DNA of 64,000 bases from Steromphala cineraria (GCA_916613615.1 OU744726.1:65488987-65552986), one strand, 5' to 3'. Positions 23,541-37,500 are shown, counted from the stretch's first letter. The notes: a model not told the origin generated them from the sequence alone. Made by a program: numbers and translations.

Positions 23541-26500
23541 CATCAAAACATTGCTCAGTCTGGTATAAAAACACAATTTGAGAGGAAAAGCAGCTATAAA
23601 TTTCCTTATCTCCTTTAGCCCAGACATGTTTCAGTACTATGCTCTGAAAATAAAGCCTACTATGCCTCCTGGTTTTGGGGAAGTCGTTAAAGGTTCGTAC
23701 ACTTGGAAGCAAAGTCAATTCTGTGCCTTTTTTTTTTCAATGATGCTACAAGAGTCTTACATGAAAAACCAAACAAGGTACAAGAGTGTGATCATGCCAC
23801 GAAAAATGTAAATACTGAAATTTCAAAGGGCAAGGTCAATGAATGTGTATTTCACAATGAATACAAAATTAGTAACTTCATGACCTCCATAAAAGTATGT
23901 TGATTTTATAAACCTTTCATGGTCTTGAATTTTCATAATTTCCATGACTTTTTAGGTTTTCCATTTGACCATATTTAAAGGGTCAGTGAAAATGTTGACC
24001 CCTCTGTGAAAGGTATCTCCCTACAAAATTTCATTATTTTCTTGCAGCAGTTCTATAAAATTAAAAATGTGAGCTTACAGAAAGAAGTCGGATGTCAGGT
24101 GTTGAATGAAGCCGGTCTAGACTAGTACCTAAACAAATAACATAACTTGAAAGAATATATTTCAACAATTTATAAATTTATTGATAAACATATAAAAGTA
24201 CTCAGTACAAATGATCACCGCAAGAGCAAATCAGAGTCAATGAGTATAATTGAATAACTAACTATTGGTAACTATATAGGCAACACCATCAAGTGGCATC
24301 AATATACATGAACAGTTTCCTGCAGTACATCTTCAATATATCGGCCATAACTGTTTCCGTGGTACGGTAGATATTGCTTGCTACAGATCAAGAATATATA
24401 CAGCTTAAATTCACATCTACATTCATACCCTCTTAGACAGATGTTCACAACAAAATAGCACTGGATGAAATAATAATCCATCCTTTTATGACAATTTATC
24501 ATGCAATACAAACAATGATGCAGCAACTAAGGATTTACAATGAAAAAGACATGTCCGAGACATTTGAGGGGAATTTTTGAGGAGGGGGGTTAGTTCTGTA
24601 CATAAGCAGCATTTAATAACAAAGCAGGGTCATTATTAATAAAAACGTGAGTGACCAAAACTGAAACTTTCCAAGTGAGATTCAATAGCTTCATAATGTC
24701 GCAATTTATATTACAAGTCAATTTATCAGTGAAGTAGGTCTTGTCAATGCGATACATCTCAAATCATCCTTGATAATCCTTGAAGAATTTGATAACTCTA
24801 ACATATATATCCTGGATCAATTGTAGGTTTAATCCACAAAATCTATTACTTTCTATGACTTTCAATCAATCTTCTATCTCCACGTGGATGTCTAGTGTAC
24901 CAATGAAACAGTTACCTTAGATTATCAAGGATAACAAGGGCAAGGCAATATTTGTTTTTAGAACTACAACAATGAAGATCAGTGTAATGATTATTTTTTT
25001 TTTACTTTATGCATAATCTAACAATACCGATAGGTATCAGACAGATACTATAACTGTATGAAATAAGGCCCATCCAACAGGCTGGTACCTGCTTACTTTT
25101 GGTCAGGGCTGTTAAGTTTTGCGCTTTTTTTTGTTGATAATACCATTTTTGGGGTAGCTTCTTTTCAGGTTTTAGTTCATACACTGTATGAATATATTTT
25201 TTGGGTAAGAAAACAGGTAAGAAACAATACAAAGTTTATGCTTTTCATGAATTCATGAAAATAAAATTAATAAATTACTGCTTGTGAATATTTTTAAGTT
25301 AACAATATAGACATCTCTTTGAAGCTAAACCTAACCAAATAATTTCAATAAATTCATATGTTATCAGGATAGAAAAGTTTTGGAAATAATAAACCTTGGT
25401 CAATTTCCATCACATGTCTGCTTAGAGATTGAAAAGTATTTTCTTGAAGAAACTCATTATTCATAATAATTTGATTTAAAAAAGTATTTTGATATACTTG
25501 TTTTTGAGGGTTTATGAAAATCTACCATAGCTTATTAAAAGTTTTAAGCACAGAAATAATCATTTCCGAAAATAACTGAAAACGAAACACGCTAAACAGT
25601 GACCTGAACAAAGTATTTTATGCAATTTACACAGCATTTGAAATTAAATTTCGGGAAAGGATTGAAAAAATGAAACAACAGCACTTCCAAACTTCAACTG
25701 AATAAAACAAAATATCCAATTTGAATTTTAACAACTTAAAAGAAATCAGGACTAAAATCACTGGGAAAATTCATGAAATAAATATGTAACAAACTAAAGA
25801 AACAAACAGGTTTTCAATTCTAAAAATTCAAAATATTCCCCAAAACTCATCCCAATGGTCTCCACCACTGCCTTAATAGATTAGACAAACAAATTAACCA
25901 TATTTATTTATATTCCAATCACAAGTTCAATGTAATTTTAGTTCTCTGGAACAAAATTATGTACATCAACAATATTTTCATGCACTGCATAAAAAACAAA
26001 CACATAATATTATGGTAGATAAAACACAAGCAAATATGTAACATGAACAAAGTGAACAAACATCTTAAAAAACACTTGATTGATAGCAAACCATTTAAAG
26101 CACACAACACAAACTAGTAGAACCTTACTTTACAACCGGTAGATCATAAAGTGAGAGTTTAAAAAACTCCATTCATCTTCAAATCAGGTAATATTATTAT
26201 ACATTCAAAGCACAAAGATAATATTGTATTCAAATATAGAAATAAGCACTGTAGCACATAAGAACTCAAAAACATTGAATTAGTATAAGGTAAGTTACTT
26301 CATGACATAACATCACCAAGTTTGCACTGTTGCATCACATGAATAAGTTAGCCCAGATATGTTTGCTTATACATGTAAAAATTCTGAATAACAAGGATAA
26401 TCAAGTATTTCCTCTAAAATAGCTATCTTCAGCCCCTACAAGCAAGCACAGCTTCTGGTTTGAAAAATGAACCAAACCTCCTATAAAAGTGAAGACAGTT

Positions 26501-27080
26501 GGTATATCGAAAATCACACAAGCAAGAAGGTCGTGCTGACCTCTTCTTCATCACGGTAACCAGCAATGGCTGGCTAGCTAGCATTATGCATTTTTGAACA
26601 CTGCTTCAGTCTTAAATTATATTTGCAAAGGTATAAGAAAAGTTTAAGCAGTTTATTAACGAACAGCAAGGTAAAACTAGACAAAGTTACAAAATTATGA
26701 AATACAAACTATGCATTTTTTAGGGAGGTACATAATTTTTTGTTAAGGCATTATTTCTGAAAATAGAAAAAAGCAAATACATCTACCGGAACCTTTCAAT
26801 AAGCTTTTGATATTGCAAATTGAAAAAAAGAAAGATATTTCCTGCAATACTAGACAATGATTATTGTAAATGAAACAAAGTACCTGAATATAATTAAAGC
26901 ATTTAAATAATTTCTTATTACTCAGCAAAATTTTATTCTAACTAATTATTTTCCTTACTTAGCTAGAGTTGTGTACTAATTTTAAAAAGACTCCTAAATA
27001 CACTAATTTATTGACTAGCACATTTCTGGTTTTGATTCAATGAAAAGTCAAAATTGCACTTCATGTAAAGTTAAACCAAT
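23541..27080. other. Intergenic DNA, nothing recognised
   Basis: Long AT-rich stretch between two convergent genes. The open frames within it have no recognisable domain, and splice junctions in phase were not found. Confidence 0.4.
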
Positions 27081-27450
27081 GGCATGCAGTAGCATGTTTT
27101 TGGGAGAAATATAAGGTGCTGTCAGGAAAATGAAAATAAATGGTTCCAATTGAAAGATAATTTTCTTAAACTAAATGAAGCAGTAGTATATCAAATATAT
27201 AATGTGAAGTTCAGTCATGAATTAAAGGTGTTCACACAAAAATGGCTGCCAATTGACTTTATGTGAATCTATATCATTTGTCCTCTGACTATGGATGATT
27301 GGTTTGTGTAATGAGATGTTTGATACTATCAAAACAATTCATTTAGCATTAACCTACAATCATTTTTTGAAAATTTTAAAATAAAATTTTCAAAAAATAT
27401 GCTACTTCCCCTTGTAGGGTTGTATATCAATTTATTACCTGCCCCTTTAA
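27081..27450. mobile_element. Decayed TTAA-type MITE, copy 3
   Basis: The body matches the element at 13790-14092 in order: ATATAAGGTGCTGTCAGGAA, TGGTTCCAATTGAAAGA, ATTAAAGGTGTTCACACAAA and CATTTAGCATTAACCTACAA. Terminal GCAGTAGCATG and ATGCTACTTCCCCTT / CTGCCCCTTTAA are recognisable but eroded, and about 60 extra bases are inserted. Confidence 0.65.
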
Positions 27451-27510
27451 GGGTTGTGTGTCAATTATTACTTCATAGTTTTATCACTCTGTTCATGAAC
27501 CATGAGCATG

Positions 27511-27516
27511 TTTATT
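27511..27516 (-). terminator. Candidate polyadenylation signal of ABTB1
   Basis: This is the first AATAAA on the minus strand after the ABTB1 stop codon at 28540. If used, the 3' UTR is about 1 kb and includes the whole 20-bp minisatellite. It is inferred only from the hexamer. Confidence 0.4.
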
Positions 27517-27777
27517 GCCTTCAAAGTCAAAATGTATGTTTTAATTTTAAATTTGCATAGTGACAAATGCTGCGTGCGATACCCTAAATGCTAAATAGAT
27601 GGAAAATGATGTATGATAAACATATGCCATATTTCATTTTATATATTTAGAACTTATGTTTCTGTTCACAAAGTGTAACAATATGTGATGAAAATATTTG
27701 TGTGGCTCTTAAAGTCTTTAAAATGTACAAGCAGGCAACATTCCTGAGGGTATTAGTACAAATTCCATATTTACACC

Positions 27778-28535
27778 CAAACACTGAGAACTCAACATAG
27801 ATATTGAGGACTCAACACAGACATTGAGAACTCAACAGACATTGAGAACTCAACATAGAAATTGAGGACTCAACACAGACATTGAGAACTCAACACAGAC
27901 ATTGAGAACTCGACATAGACATTGAGAACTCGACACAGACATTGAGGAATCAACACAGACATTGAGAACTCAACACAGACATTGAGATTTCAACATAGAC
28001 ACTGAGAACTCAACATAGAAATTGAGGAATCAACACAGACATTGAGAACTCAACACAGACATTGAGAACTCAACACAGACATTGAGGAATCAACACAGAC
28101 ATTGAGAACTCAACACAGACATTGAGATTTCAACATAGACATTGAGAACTCAACACAGACATTGAGAACTCAACACAGACATTGAGGAATCAACACAGAC
28201 ATTGAGAACTCAACACAGACATTGAGATTTCAACATAGACATTGAGAACTCAACATAGAAATTGAGGAATCAACACAGACATTGAGAACTCAACACAGAC
28301 ATTGAGATTTCAACATAGACATTGAGAACTCAACATAGAAATTGAGGAATCAACACAGACATTGAGAACTCAACACAGACATTGAGAACTCAACACAGAC
28401 ATTGAGAACTCAACATAGACATTGAGAACTCAACACATTGAAGACTCAACATAGAGATTGAAGACTCAACACAAAGATTGAGGAGTCAACAAAGGCATTG
28501 AGGAGTCAACACATAGATTCAGGACTCAACACAGA
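27778..28535. repeat. 20-bp minisatellite in ABTB1 3' region
   Basis: About 37 tandem copies of a 20-bp unit, consensus ATTGAGAACTCAACACAGAC, are present. Variants recur in a higher-order pattern: ATTGAGGAATCAACACAGAC, ATTGAGATTTCAACATAGAC and ATTGAGAACTCAACATAGAA appear in fixed order in blocks of 80-140 bp. The period is exact from 27781 to about 28430 and degrades towards 28535. It ends five bases before the ABTB1 stop codon (minus strand), so it is probably transcribed in the 3' UTR. It shows no conserved reading frame. Confidence 0.9.
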
Positions 28536-28539
28536 CTCC

Positions 28540-31500
28540 TCAGCCCTCGAGTAACAGCTCTTCGAGAAGATCGTCGATGAGTTTGAGTTTATCGTTGGCC
28601 TCCTCCATCTCGCTGAATGTTTTGATGAAGCTGGTGATGTAGAAGCGCACTTCGTCGATGATGTCGATAGAGTCCGTCTCGTGGCGTTCTCTCAAGTTGG
28701 TTGCGTCTTCCTGTACGAGCTGGATGAATTCATCGAGGTTGATAACCTACAAGGAGTTGAATTTTAGAGTAACAGTAAGCTCATTGCATATACAAATACA
28801 TAAATGAATTCATTCAGACTAACTACATGTACCGCAATGAATAAACATAAATTATATACAGTAGAACTCTGATATAGCAAACTCGGATGTATCGAACAAT
28901 CGGATATACTGAACAAATGTTTAAGTCCCGTCAAAAGCCCTTTGCATGGCGGCCAAGCGTGAGTAGCGAACACTAGATCTAGCGAACTAAATTCTTTGGT
29001 TCCTTGGAGTTCGTTATATCCGTGTTCTGCTGTATATAGGTTCTTTGGGGAGTATATAACTGAATAAATACTAGCCCCTGATTAAAAGCTTTCTTTTGCA
29101 AAAGTGTGTTGTTTCTATGAAACCTGACTCAAATCAGTTGGATAGTACCTCTTGTACTCAGTGTTCAAAATACGTTTTCGTTCCGACAAGCAAAAAGGGC
29201 TTGTGGTTTCAAAATTTGACCAACCCTGCCAAACAATTGACCATCCTGTCTCATGGTACGAACGTTACGCTAACTCCACTAATCTGTACCCTGGGCTCAG
29301 AAGCTAGATTCGCTTGCGCGGCCCGACTTGGGATATAGCCAATCAAATCATTTTCTCGCCACCTTCTCGATAAAATTCAAACGAGACAGGATGAACAATT
29401 GACAAGCCCTAGACAGTTAATATCCATCTTTTTGTACACAAGCTTGTTGACCTCTTCTTCACAAGCCAAAACTGAAAGTAACCAGCAATTGGCGGGCGGG
29501 TCATCGGCTCGACTTGATCTAAATAATCCTGGTAAAGGAAATTCTAACCATATGACCATTCACCTTCCCGTTTTTCAACCATTCAAAGCGTGCATAAATA
29601 AAATTTGCTAGTAATTTCTTGATGGTTTTTTTTCTGTGTCTATTGAAAACTCACTAAGTATTTCTTATCTCTGGAGATTTTGCAGTCAAAATAAAATCGA
29701 CTGTGCTTCGAGGAAAAATGTATCTATAGCGGGATTCGAACCTCACCCAGCCCGCCTTTCCTCTCATTCACAGTCTGAAGGCACCCCTATTGCCCGCATG
29801 TTCTGACACAAGCTCATCTAGCCAATCTAAAGGAGCGCAGTGAAAGCTTCGGTATCCCTCAGGGGCAGGTAACTCCAGTGTACCATTCGTTTTACATTAT
29901 CTCCGCTAAACGTTATTTAAAAACGAGGATGTGATTGGATAGCTTACGACTGGGTCTGTCTTGGGTAAACTGGTTACAGAAACACGCGATAGAGGTGGGT
30001 GCATTCAGACCGAGACAGAGAGGATATCCCGAATGGTTAGAGTACTGATAAAGACAATTGTTTTGATATTTTATTCCTCGGAGCACGGTAGATTTTAATC
30101 AGACTGGAGATTTTGTGGCTGGATATGATATTAAAACAGTCAGTGCAGAAAATGAAGTGCAAAAATGATAAATGACCTAGAGGGTGAAGATTCACACCCA
30201 TTTGAATATGAAAAGTTTTGAATTAATTTTTGTTTGATTAACAATGACAGGATCGATTACATAACAAAAGAAATGTCAATAAAGTTTCCTTTTCAAATAT
30301 TCATTATTCTCCATCAAATGCTAAGCCACCAACCTCGTCTAGGTTTCCTGCGATGAACTCCGCACATTCAGTCTCCAGTCTGCGTAAGGAGAAGAGTCGT
30401 GCTGTCCGGAGGATGGTGATGATATTGCTCGTATCAAGAAACTCCCCCATACATGTGGCACACTGACGCTTGAGACCCGGCAACATATACAGGTCAGCGA
30501 TACACAGGACTTCGTATACACAGTCTGCAGACAGCTGAAATACAGGAGAAATGTTTATAATTCAGCAGGTATAAGGTTAATCATCACGTATAGGTCAGCG
30601 ATACACCAATCTAGTTAAAACTAGCTGTAATGCTAATGTCCCCTAAGTCCTCACGTTACATCTAGCTACTAACCCACCTGGTCTGTGTCATGCATGCGTG
30701 GAAATCAGCCAATGAAAAAAGAACTGGCCGATCTTTTTGAATCGGACAATCTAGTTAACACGGACCAGGTGGGTTAGTAGCTAGATGTAACATGAGGACT
30801 TAGGGGACGTATACATTACAGATAGTTTTAACTAGATTGGCGATACACAGGACTTCGTAGACACAGTCTGCAGAGAGCTGAAATACAGAGGTGCATAATT
30901 ATTTATGTAAAAATTCAGTCTGTGTAGAGTTTATAGACTTAGGACATTGATACACAAAAAAAGGAAAACAATATGAAGAAAATATTAAAGTAAGCTGAAG
31001 TTGTCAATTAAAGGTTTAGGAGGACTAATCAAGGAGGGTATTTTATCTCATGGTAAAACGTACATGGTGACGTTCCACTATCATATCCTTGGTTATATCA
31101 GCATAAAAAGATATATGCACTTTGACCTATGATCCAGCCTATCAAACAGTTTCATCGTGATTGTTCGCAATAACATTTCACCTTTCCCTTTTCCGTTATA
31201 CTTTGACTTTCTTTGATGAACAAGATAAAAAAATTACATTTACACTTCAAACTGGTGCAATAAATGTTTTAAACCCCTTTGAGAAAAGTGTTCTGCAATG
31301 ACCCACCATAATGAACCTAGACATTACCTTCTACAAATGCAACCTACAGTTTTAACTGCAATTCATTGACAAAAATGTGTTGCAGGCTTGTATTGAGCCT
31401 TCATTCTGCAGTTATATTCATATAAGTTTGACATGAAACAAATACTACTTACCTCACAACTGTTCTGATAGACGTACTGCACTACTTTAGAGAAGATTTC

Positions 31501-34500
31501 TGAGGTGACTTCATGAAGTGTCACTACAGGAATATCTGTATTGCCATGAAGAGTTGTCTCCCCGAAGTGATCATCCACCAGGGCTTTGAAGTAATCGCTC
31601 CGACCACAGAAAAATACCTGGCAAAAACAGTAAGTCAGTAGGATCAGATTCCAAGAATGAAGTGAAATAATAGGTGTGAGAAAATACATTTACAAAAAAT
31701 CGTCTCAATTGTGGCACATTATGACTACCTTGTGGCACATATTTTTGCCCTTATGCCACATTATGATTACCTTGTGGCACAAGTGGTGGCACATTTTTAC
31801 CATATGGCACATTGACATTGCCTAATGCCAAAATATAACCTTATTGTACATTAGGATTACCTTGTGGCACATTATAATAACCTTGTGGCACATAATTACC
31901 TTTTGGCCCATTTCACTATCTTATGGCACATTATCATTTCCATTATGGCACGTTATGATTACCTTGTGGTACATTATCATTACCATTATGCCACATTATC
32001 ATTACCATCATGGCACATAATGATTACCTTATGGCACATAAACTTATGTCCGCTGACACTAAAGCACACATCAGGGAAGATCTGGGAATTGTCTGGGTCA
32101 AACGGCAACTCTCCTAAAACCTGCAACAAACACTTGTAAAGTATAATATTGTCCTTTTAAAAAAAATGAGTTTCAAAGTACTTTACAAAAACAGTCAAAA
32201 TTAATATTTATATCAAGAAAACTCCAATGCAATGAATCTTTTATGAATAAAATTAAATTTTTGACGTAAAGTTTTTAAGTAAACCTCACTATAATTTCTA
32301 CAATTTTTGGTCAAGGTTAATTTGAAAAAGACAATATAAAACTTGAGGTTATGTGAAACTGAGCTTTTAATTTTTTTTTTCAAAATTCACATGATCCAAA
32401 GGCCACTGATTACCCTAAAATTTTACATTGTTAAATAAGGCTCTTTTAACGCTGCAGTAACTTATAAATGGAATAGAATGAGGCAGTTACCAGTTTATTG
32501 AACTCATCAGGGCTGGCCTTGTCTGCTAGAACACTGAGGTCCATCTGGAGTTCCTGGGAGTCGTAACTCTGTTCTATGGAGATCGACGTGATGTGGATAC
32601 CAGGCTTCATCTTCACTGCAATAATAAGGGTAATAATGACAAAAAATATTATTATGTGAGCATAATTTTCTGGCAATCTGATTGGTCGAGAACCGGTCAC
32701 AAGACAGTTGACAGCAGAGAGTGAGATTGACTTGACCCCCGTGGCCCCGAGTCCGACCAAAAGTGATATTGACTTGAGTTACTAAAAATAGAGCCGATGA
32801 CGTCAAACCGTTGTTTCATGACGTCATGCTATTGTTATTATGACGTCATTGACCCGTCCTCGAGCCCAAATGCTGCTCATTGCTGTAGTTTTCTATTCTC
32901 TTTTGGTTTTTTTTGACCGAAACATAATATAACAATTATGGACTGGTGATTTCGGAATATCGACCTCGGACTTCGTCCTTGGTCAATTTTGTTTTCCTCG
33001 GGTCTATAAAAACAGGTATTGACCTCATCGCAAGTCTATAATTGTATAATATAAATAATGATAATAACAATGACAATGGCAATAACAGTGTTTACAAGAT
33101 GACAACGACGAAGACAGTGACAATAATATTTACTGGTGATTTTTAATCCAAAGGGGGGAAGCAGGGGTGAACCTCCCCCCGGATCCACCATCTGTCATTA
33201 AACGTTAAGTTCAAGCAATGATCTAGCTACCTTTATAAAGCTTAGTGTTAAACAAGTAAGCATCCAATAAGTCACCAATCTTTTAACGTCATTAGGTTAC
33301 ACTTTGACACATGATATGTATTACATGAGTTGTCTCCCTTGATTTTAAATATTGAAGTACAGGGTAAACCCCATGAGCAGGTATTAGTACCTGGATATAA
33401 CTTTACATAGATATTGACATATCTAGATTTTCTAAAAACACTTTGATCTATTACAAAATAAATTCATTTGTCTTTCATTTATACAAATATTGCCTTGTTA
33501 TTACACAATGGTAATTGAAATGATAGATCTACCTTTCCATCTAAACGAAATGCACTGAAATCTGTAAAAGAAAATTTCTTGGATGTCCTGGGAAAGTTCA
33601 GCAACTCCATAATCAAAGAAATTAAGTCTTGATATTCAATGAATGATTTTTCAGGTAATGACCAGTCAATGAGTATTTACCAAAGAACACTTCAAATATT
33701 CATGTGAGTTTTCATCTTATGTTCATGAAACAAGTTACTTGAGTCCTTTCAAATTAAACGTCATTCAAAACTGTAAGTACCCTGCTTCATCAGCCTATTA
33801 GTTCTAGCCCACTCTTAAACCATACTCTGATGTCTAGTCAAAAGCCTTGTATAGCCTATATTACTCAGCTGTTGCAAAATATCGCTGTTTAATAAATCTA
33901 CAAAGTTATGGCACACATCGTGTAATAACATCGCACACTGACTGCATGACCTGAGGTCATAATGACTAGGGGCGGGTATTGCAGGAAATTTTCATATTGC
34001 GATATACTGCGATATGCACACTCGTATTGCGATACGCATTGCAATATATTGCAAGATGTTTTTTGGCACAGAAACTTGCCAAAAACTCACCTTATGAGTT
34101 AACTTTTGATTCTTAAATGATGAAAAAAACATTAAAAAATTCAATTCTTGTTAATTTTTTAATAAAACCATGAAAAATGAACAGATTTCAAGACTTGTCA
34201 TTAAATAAAATCTGGAAATGAAATAGTTTCTCAACAGAAAAACTCTCTCCTGTCGTTTGCTGTAGCAATGTTGAAACAAACGCACGACTTCCGTTGTGAA
34301 AAACGGAAATACACGAAGATTTCCGAGTGTAATGAACTTTTCCGAATGCTTATAAAAAACCGGTTTTCAACAAGCGTATCGCAATACGTACCGATCTCAT
34401 GTTTGAACCGGTTAATACCGGTAAACCGGTTATATTGCGCACCCCTAATAATGACGTCACAATGTCAACCTGGTCAGCCGCAATGGTCATGTCTGCGAAT

Positions 34501-37500
34501 TTTGATGATGTAATTAAGCGAGTAATAAACTAAATACTAAACTTGGCCTGTTCAAATTTTGTTAGGAGACGAAAGCATAGTAATGGTATTTACCTTGCTT
34601 TCAGTCGTTAAATACCAAACCTTTCACTGGTAAAAGTGTGACAAACAGATTTTTCACAATCGATTAGGAGATAAACCTACTGTGTTTTTTTATTTTCGTG
34701 GTCTAACGTAGATTCGATACCTGTTGATGTCATTCGGAGCCGAACGCGATTCAACATGATACACAACACAGTACTCTATTTCAAGGATTTTGATTATGAC
34801 GTATAAAGATTAGGGGTGACTATTGACCATGTTGGGACTATTGCGATAGCGATTGTCTATTGCAACCTACTATTGCAATAACGATAGACTATTGTGAGCC
34901 ACTATTGCGATAACTATTGCGATAGTGTTGGATCTTAAGAAAATCCAAAATTAGCTAGAATAATCATAATCTTTATTATATTCATGTAATTGCTGAAAGT
35001 AATATGCGGCAAAATCTGTGATAAATCATGAATTAAACAGCTTTTGTCATTTTTCACTCTAGCAAATGACTTCCTCACTCTAATATCACATCTGTCCTCA
35101 TTCGAGAATGAATAATTTCAACTAACCGGCAGAAAAATGAGTAAATATTTCCAAATTTAGCGGAACATTACACTTTCGATACTATCGATAGTTAACCTTA
35201 CTATTGCGATAGCGATAGTCTTTTTGTGTTTCCTATCGATAGTGTACTATTGCCAAGCTAACTATCGCGATATATCGATAGTTTGATGTATTGTTACACC
35301 CCTAATAAAGATACAGATAATGTTTTAGGATACCTGTATTGTCAAATCCCGATTCACGAATACCTTGATATATCGATCATCACTGCTCTTTCACCCGTTT
35401 CATATAAATGAGACGTTTAGTATTTTCTAATTGATTCACATTCAGATGTAGTGGCTGGAAGAATGAAAGTGCTTAAAATAATTTCCTATAACAACATTTC
35501 ATTGGCTGAGAGGAAACACCTGTCAGCAAAACGAGGCATTCGGCTTGAGAGATATCTCGGTATCTGAAGGAGGAAAGAAACACGCTGATGTAGCAGGATG
35601 AACTTTATGTTCAAGTTAAAAATAGGAAAAAGAACACTCACAAAACGACACATGTTTCTCCATCCTGTCTTCGATGAGACTAACGAGCTGATGGAGGTGA
35701 CACTGCTTGGCCATCATCTTACACTCGTCAATCAGATCAATGTGGACGTCTAGCCGACCTGATGAGGAGAATAATGTTGTATCCACAACACAAAAGACCA
35801 GGCTCATAGCACTTCATACATTATTATTCTGGCGTCATTCTCAACTCCTTTGAGGCACCTTTAAGGAAATCTCCACTTTGCTTTCCCTTACAAACCAGGT
35901 ACCCATTTGTACTGCTTGGTTAACAGAAGCAAGTATATATATAAAGAATAAAGTCTCTTTCCAAAGGTGACAAGGGCCCCCACTCATCCAGTGAGCTGAG
36001 CCCATTGTTGCTGAACTGATTTGGCATACCACAAATAGATAGGGGTGACATTTGACCTTGATTGTAGTTGACTGAACTCTTGTGATAGTGATAGTTTATT
36101 GCAACCAACTATAACAAATTATTTTCATTTCAAGCAAGAAGTTATCTCGTTTCATTCCTACTACAAAAACATCTTATCATATTATGATGATAATAATGCA
36201 TTTAAAGTGCAACTGTTTTCTAGCTCCCAATGAGGTGATTGCAGCTCATTGCTATGATTTAAGGTAACTTTAGGACAAGAAACCTTGTAAAAGTCTGGCA
36301 CTTCACTTGGATGTTCAGACCCTTGACGCCAGTGTTAAACTGAAACCATTCTTACCTGTGTATATGAAGTCCAGGACGGCTTCAAAAGCAATTGGAGAGA
36401 CCTGCAAAAATTCAGGAGAAAGTATGGAGAAACAAATGACACAAGAAAAGACTCACATAAAAAAGAGAAAGAAATAGATAAAAAAGTATTGAAAAGTGTA
36501 CTGTTTTCAACTATTCGGTGGCTACATTCAATCCTATTTCTATCCTTGTCCATTGTTATTGCCAGTGTTTAAAATATAGCCCGTCCACCAGTCCTTGACT
36601 GGCTACTTCTTGCCAGGACTGGTAACTTTTTGGTCAGGACTGGTAACTTTTCAATTTTTTTCTTTATTTTCCCCTTAGGAATTGACCAATTAATTTTCAG
36701 GACAGGTTAGGTTTCAAATCTATTTTATACACTGTTATTGCTGAACCTTTTCAAACCAAGGCATAAAGGTTTTTGCTAAAAAAATTCAAGATAATCATTT
36801 ATGATGAGATGAAAGAGTAAATCAATAGAAGTCTTAATTCAGTGTTGTTCCTCTGTGACCAAGTCAAGGGGTCATTTCTGATTAGATGAGACCCCTCACA
36901 TTGATAAAAGTATCCTTCTTCTGAAAAACTCAGGGACATCAAGCCCAAAGGGTAGGCAAAATTTCCCAAGGAACCCCTCTAGGACCAACAATGTCATTAC
37001 ATAAATTCAAAGTAATCATGAACTATATACGAAAGATATAACACATACCACTTGATGTCGTAACTCTACTTCTTTTCGATTTCGCCAGCGCGTTTTAAAG
37101 AGATCAGAGAAGTAGTTACAGCGAGCGCTGAGAATACATCGATGTGCAGCAAACCTTTCGCCTGCCACAATAAACACTACATCGTGATAGTGACCGCCCT
37201 CTCGTATTCTGAAATCAAACATATTACTATTATTGATTATAATATGGTAATTATTTATTGTCTCAGTTACAAAGTAATGTCGGAAATTCATTGTGTGCCC
37301 AGACGATGTTCTCTCGCTATAATGCATCAAGTAAGGAGGTGAGATCACCCATCTTTTAACGTCTTTTGGTATGGCTGGTGACAACCGGACACTTTACCAA
37401 CTGAGCTATGTCCTCGATGTTTAGCATCACCAGTAGAAATCAACAACTTTCAAAGGACAAAAAGTTTCAATGCAATCAACGCCTGGATAAATAATAAGCA

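Noticed and set aside
27778..28535. Regular 20-bp repeats that superficially resemble a CRISPR array
   Set aside because: There are no spacers; the repeats are head-to-tail with point variants, in an animal genome. It is a minisatellite.
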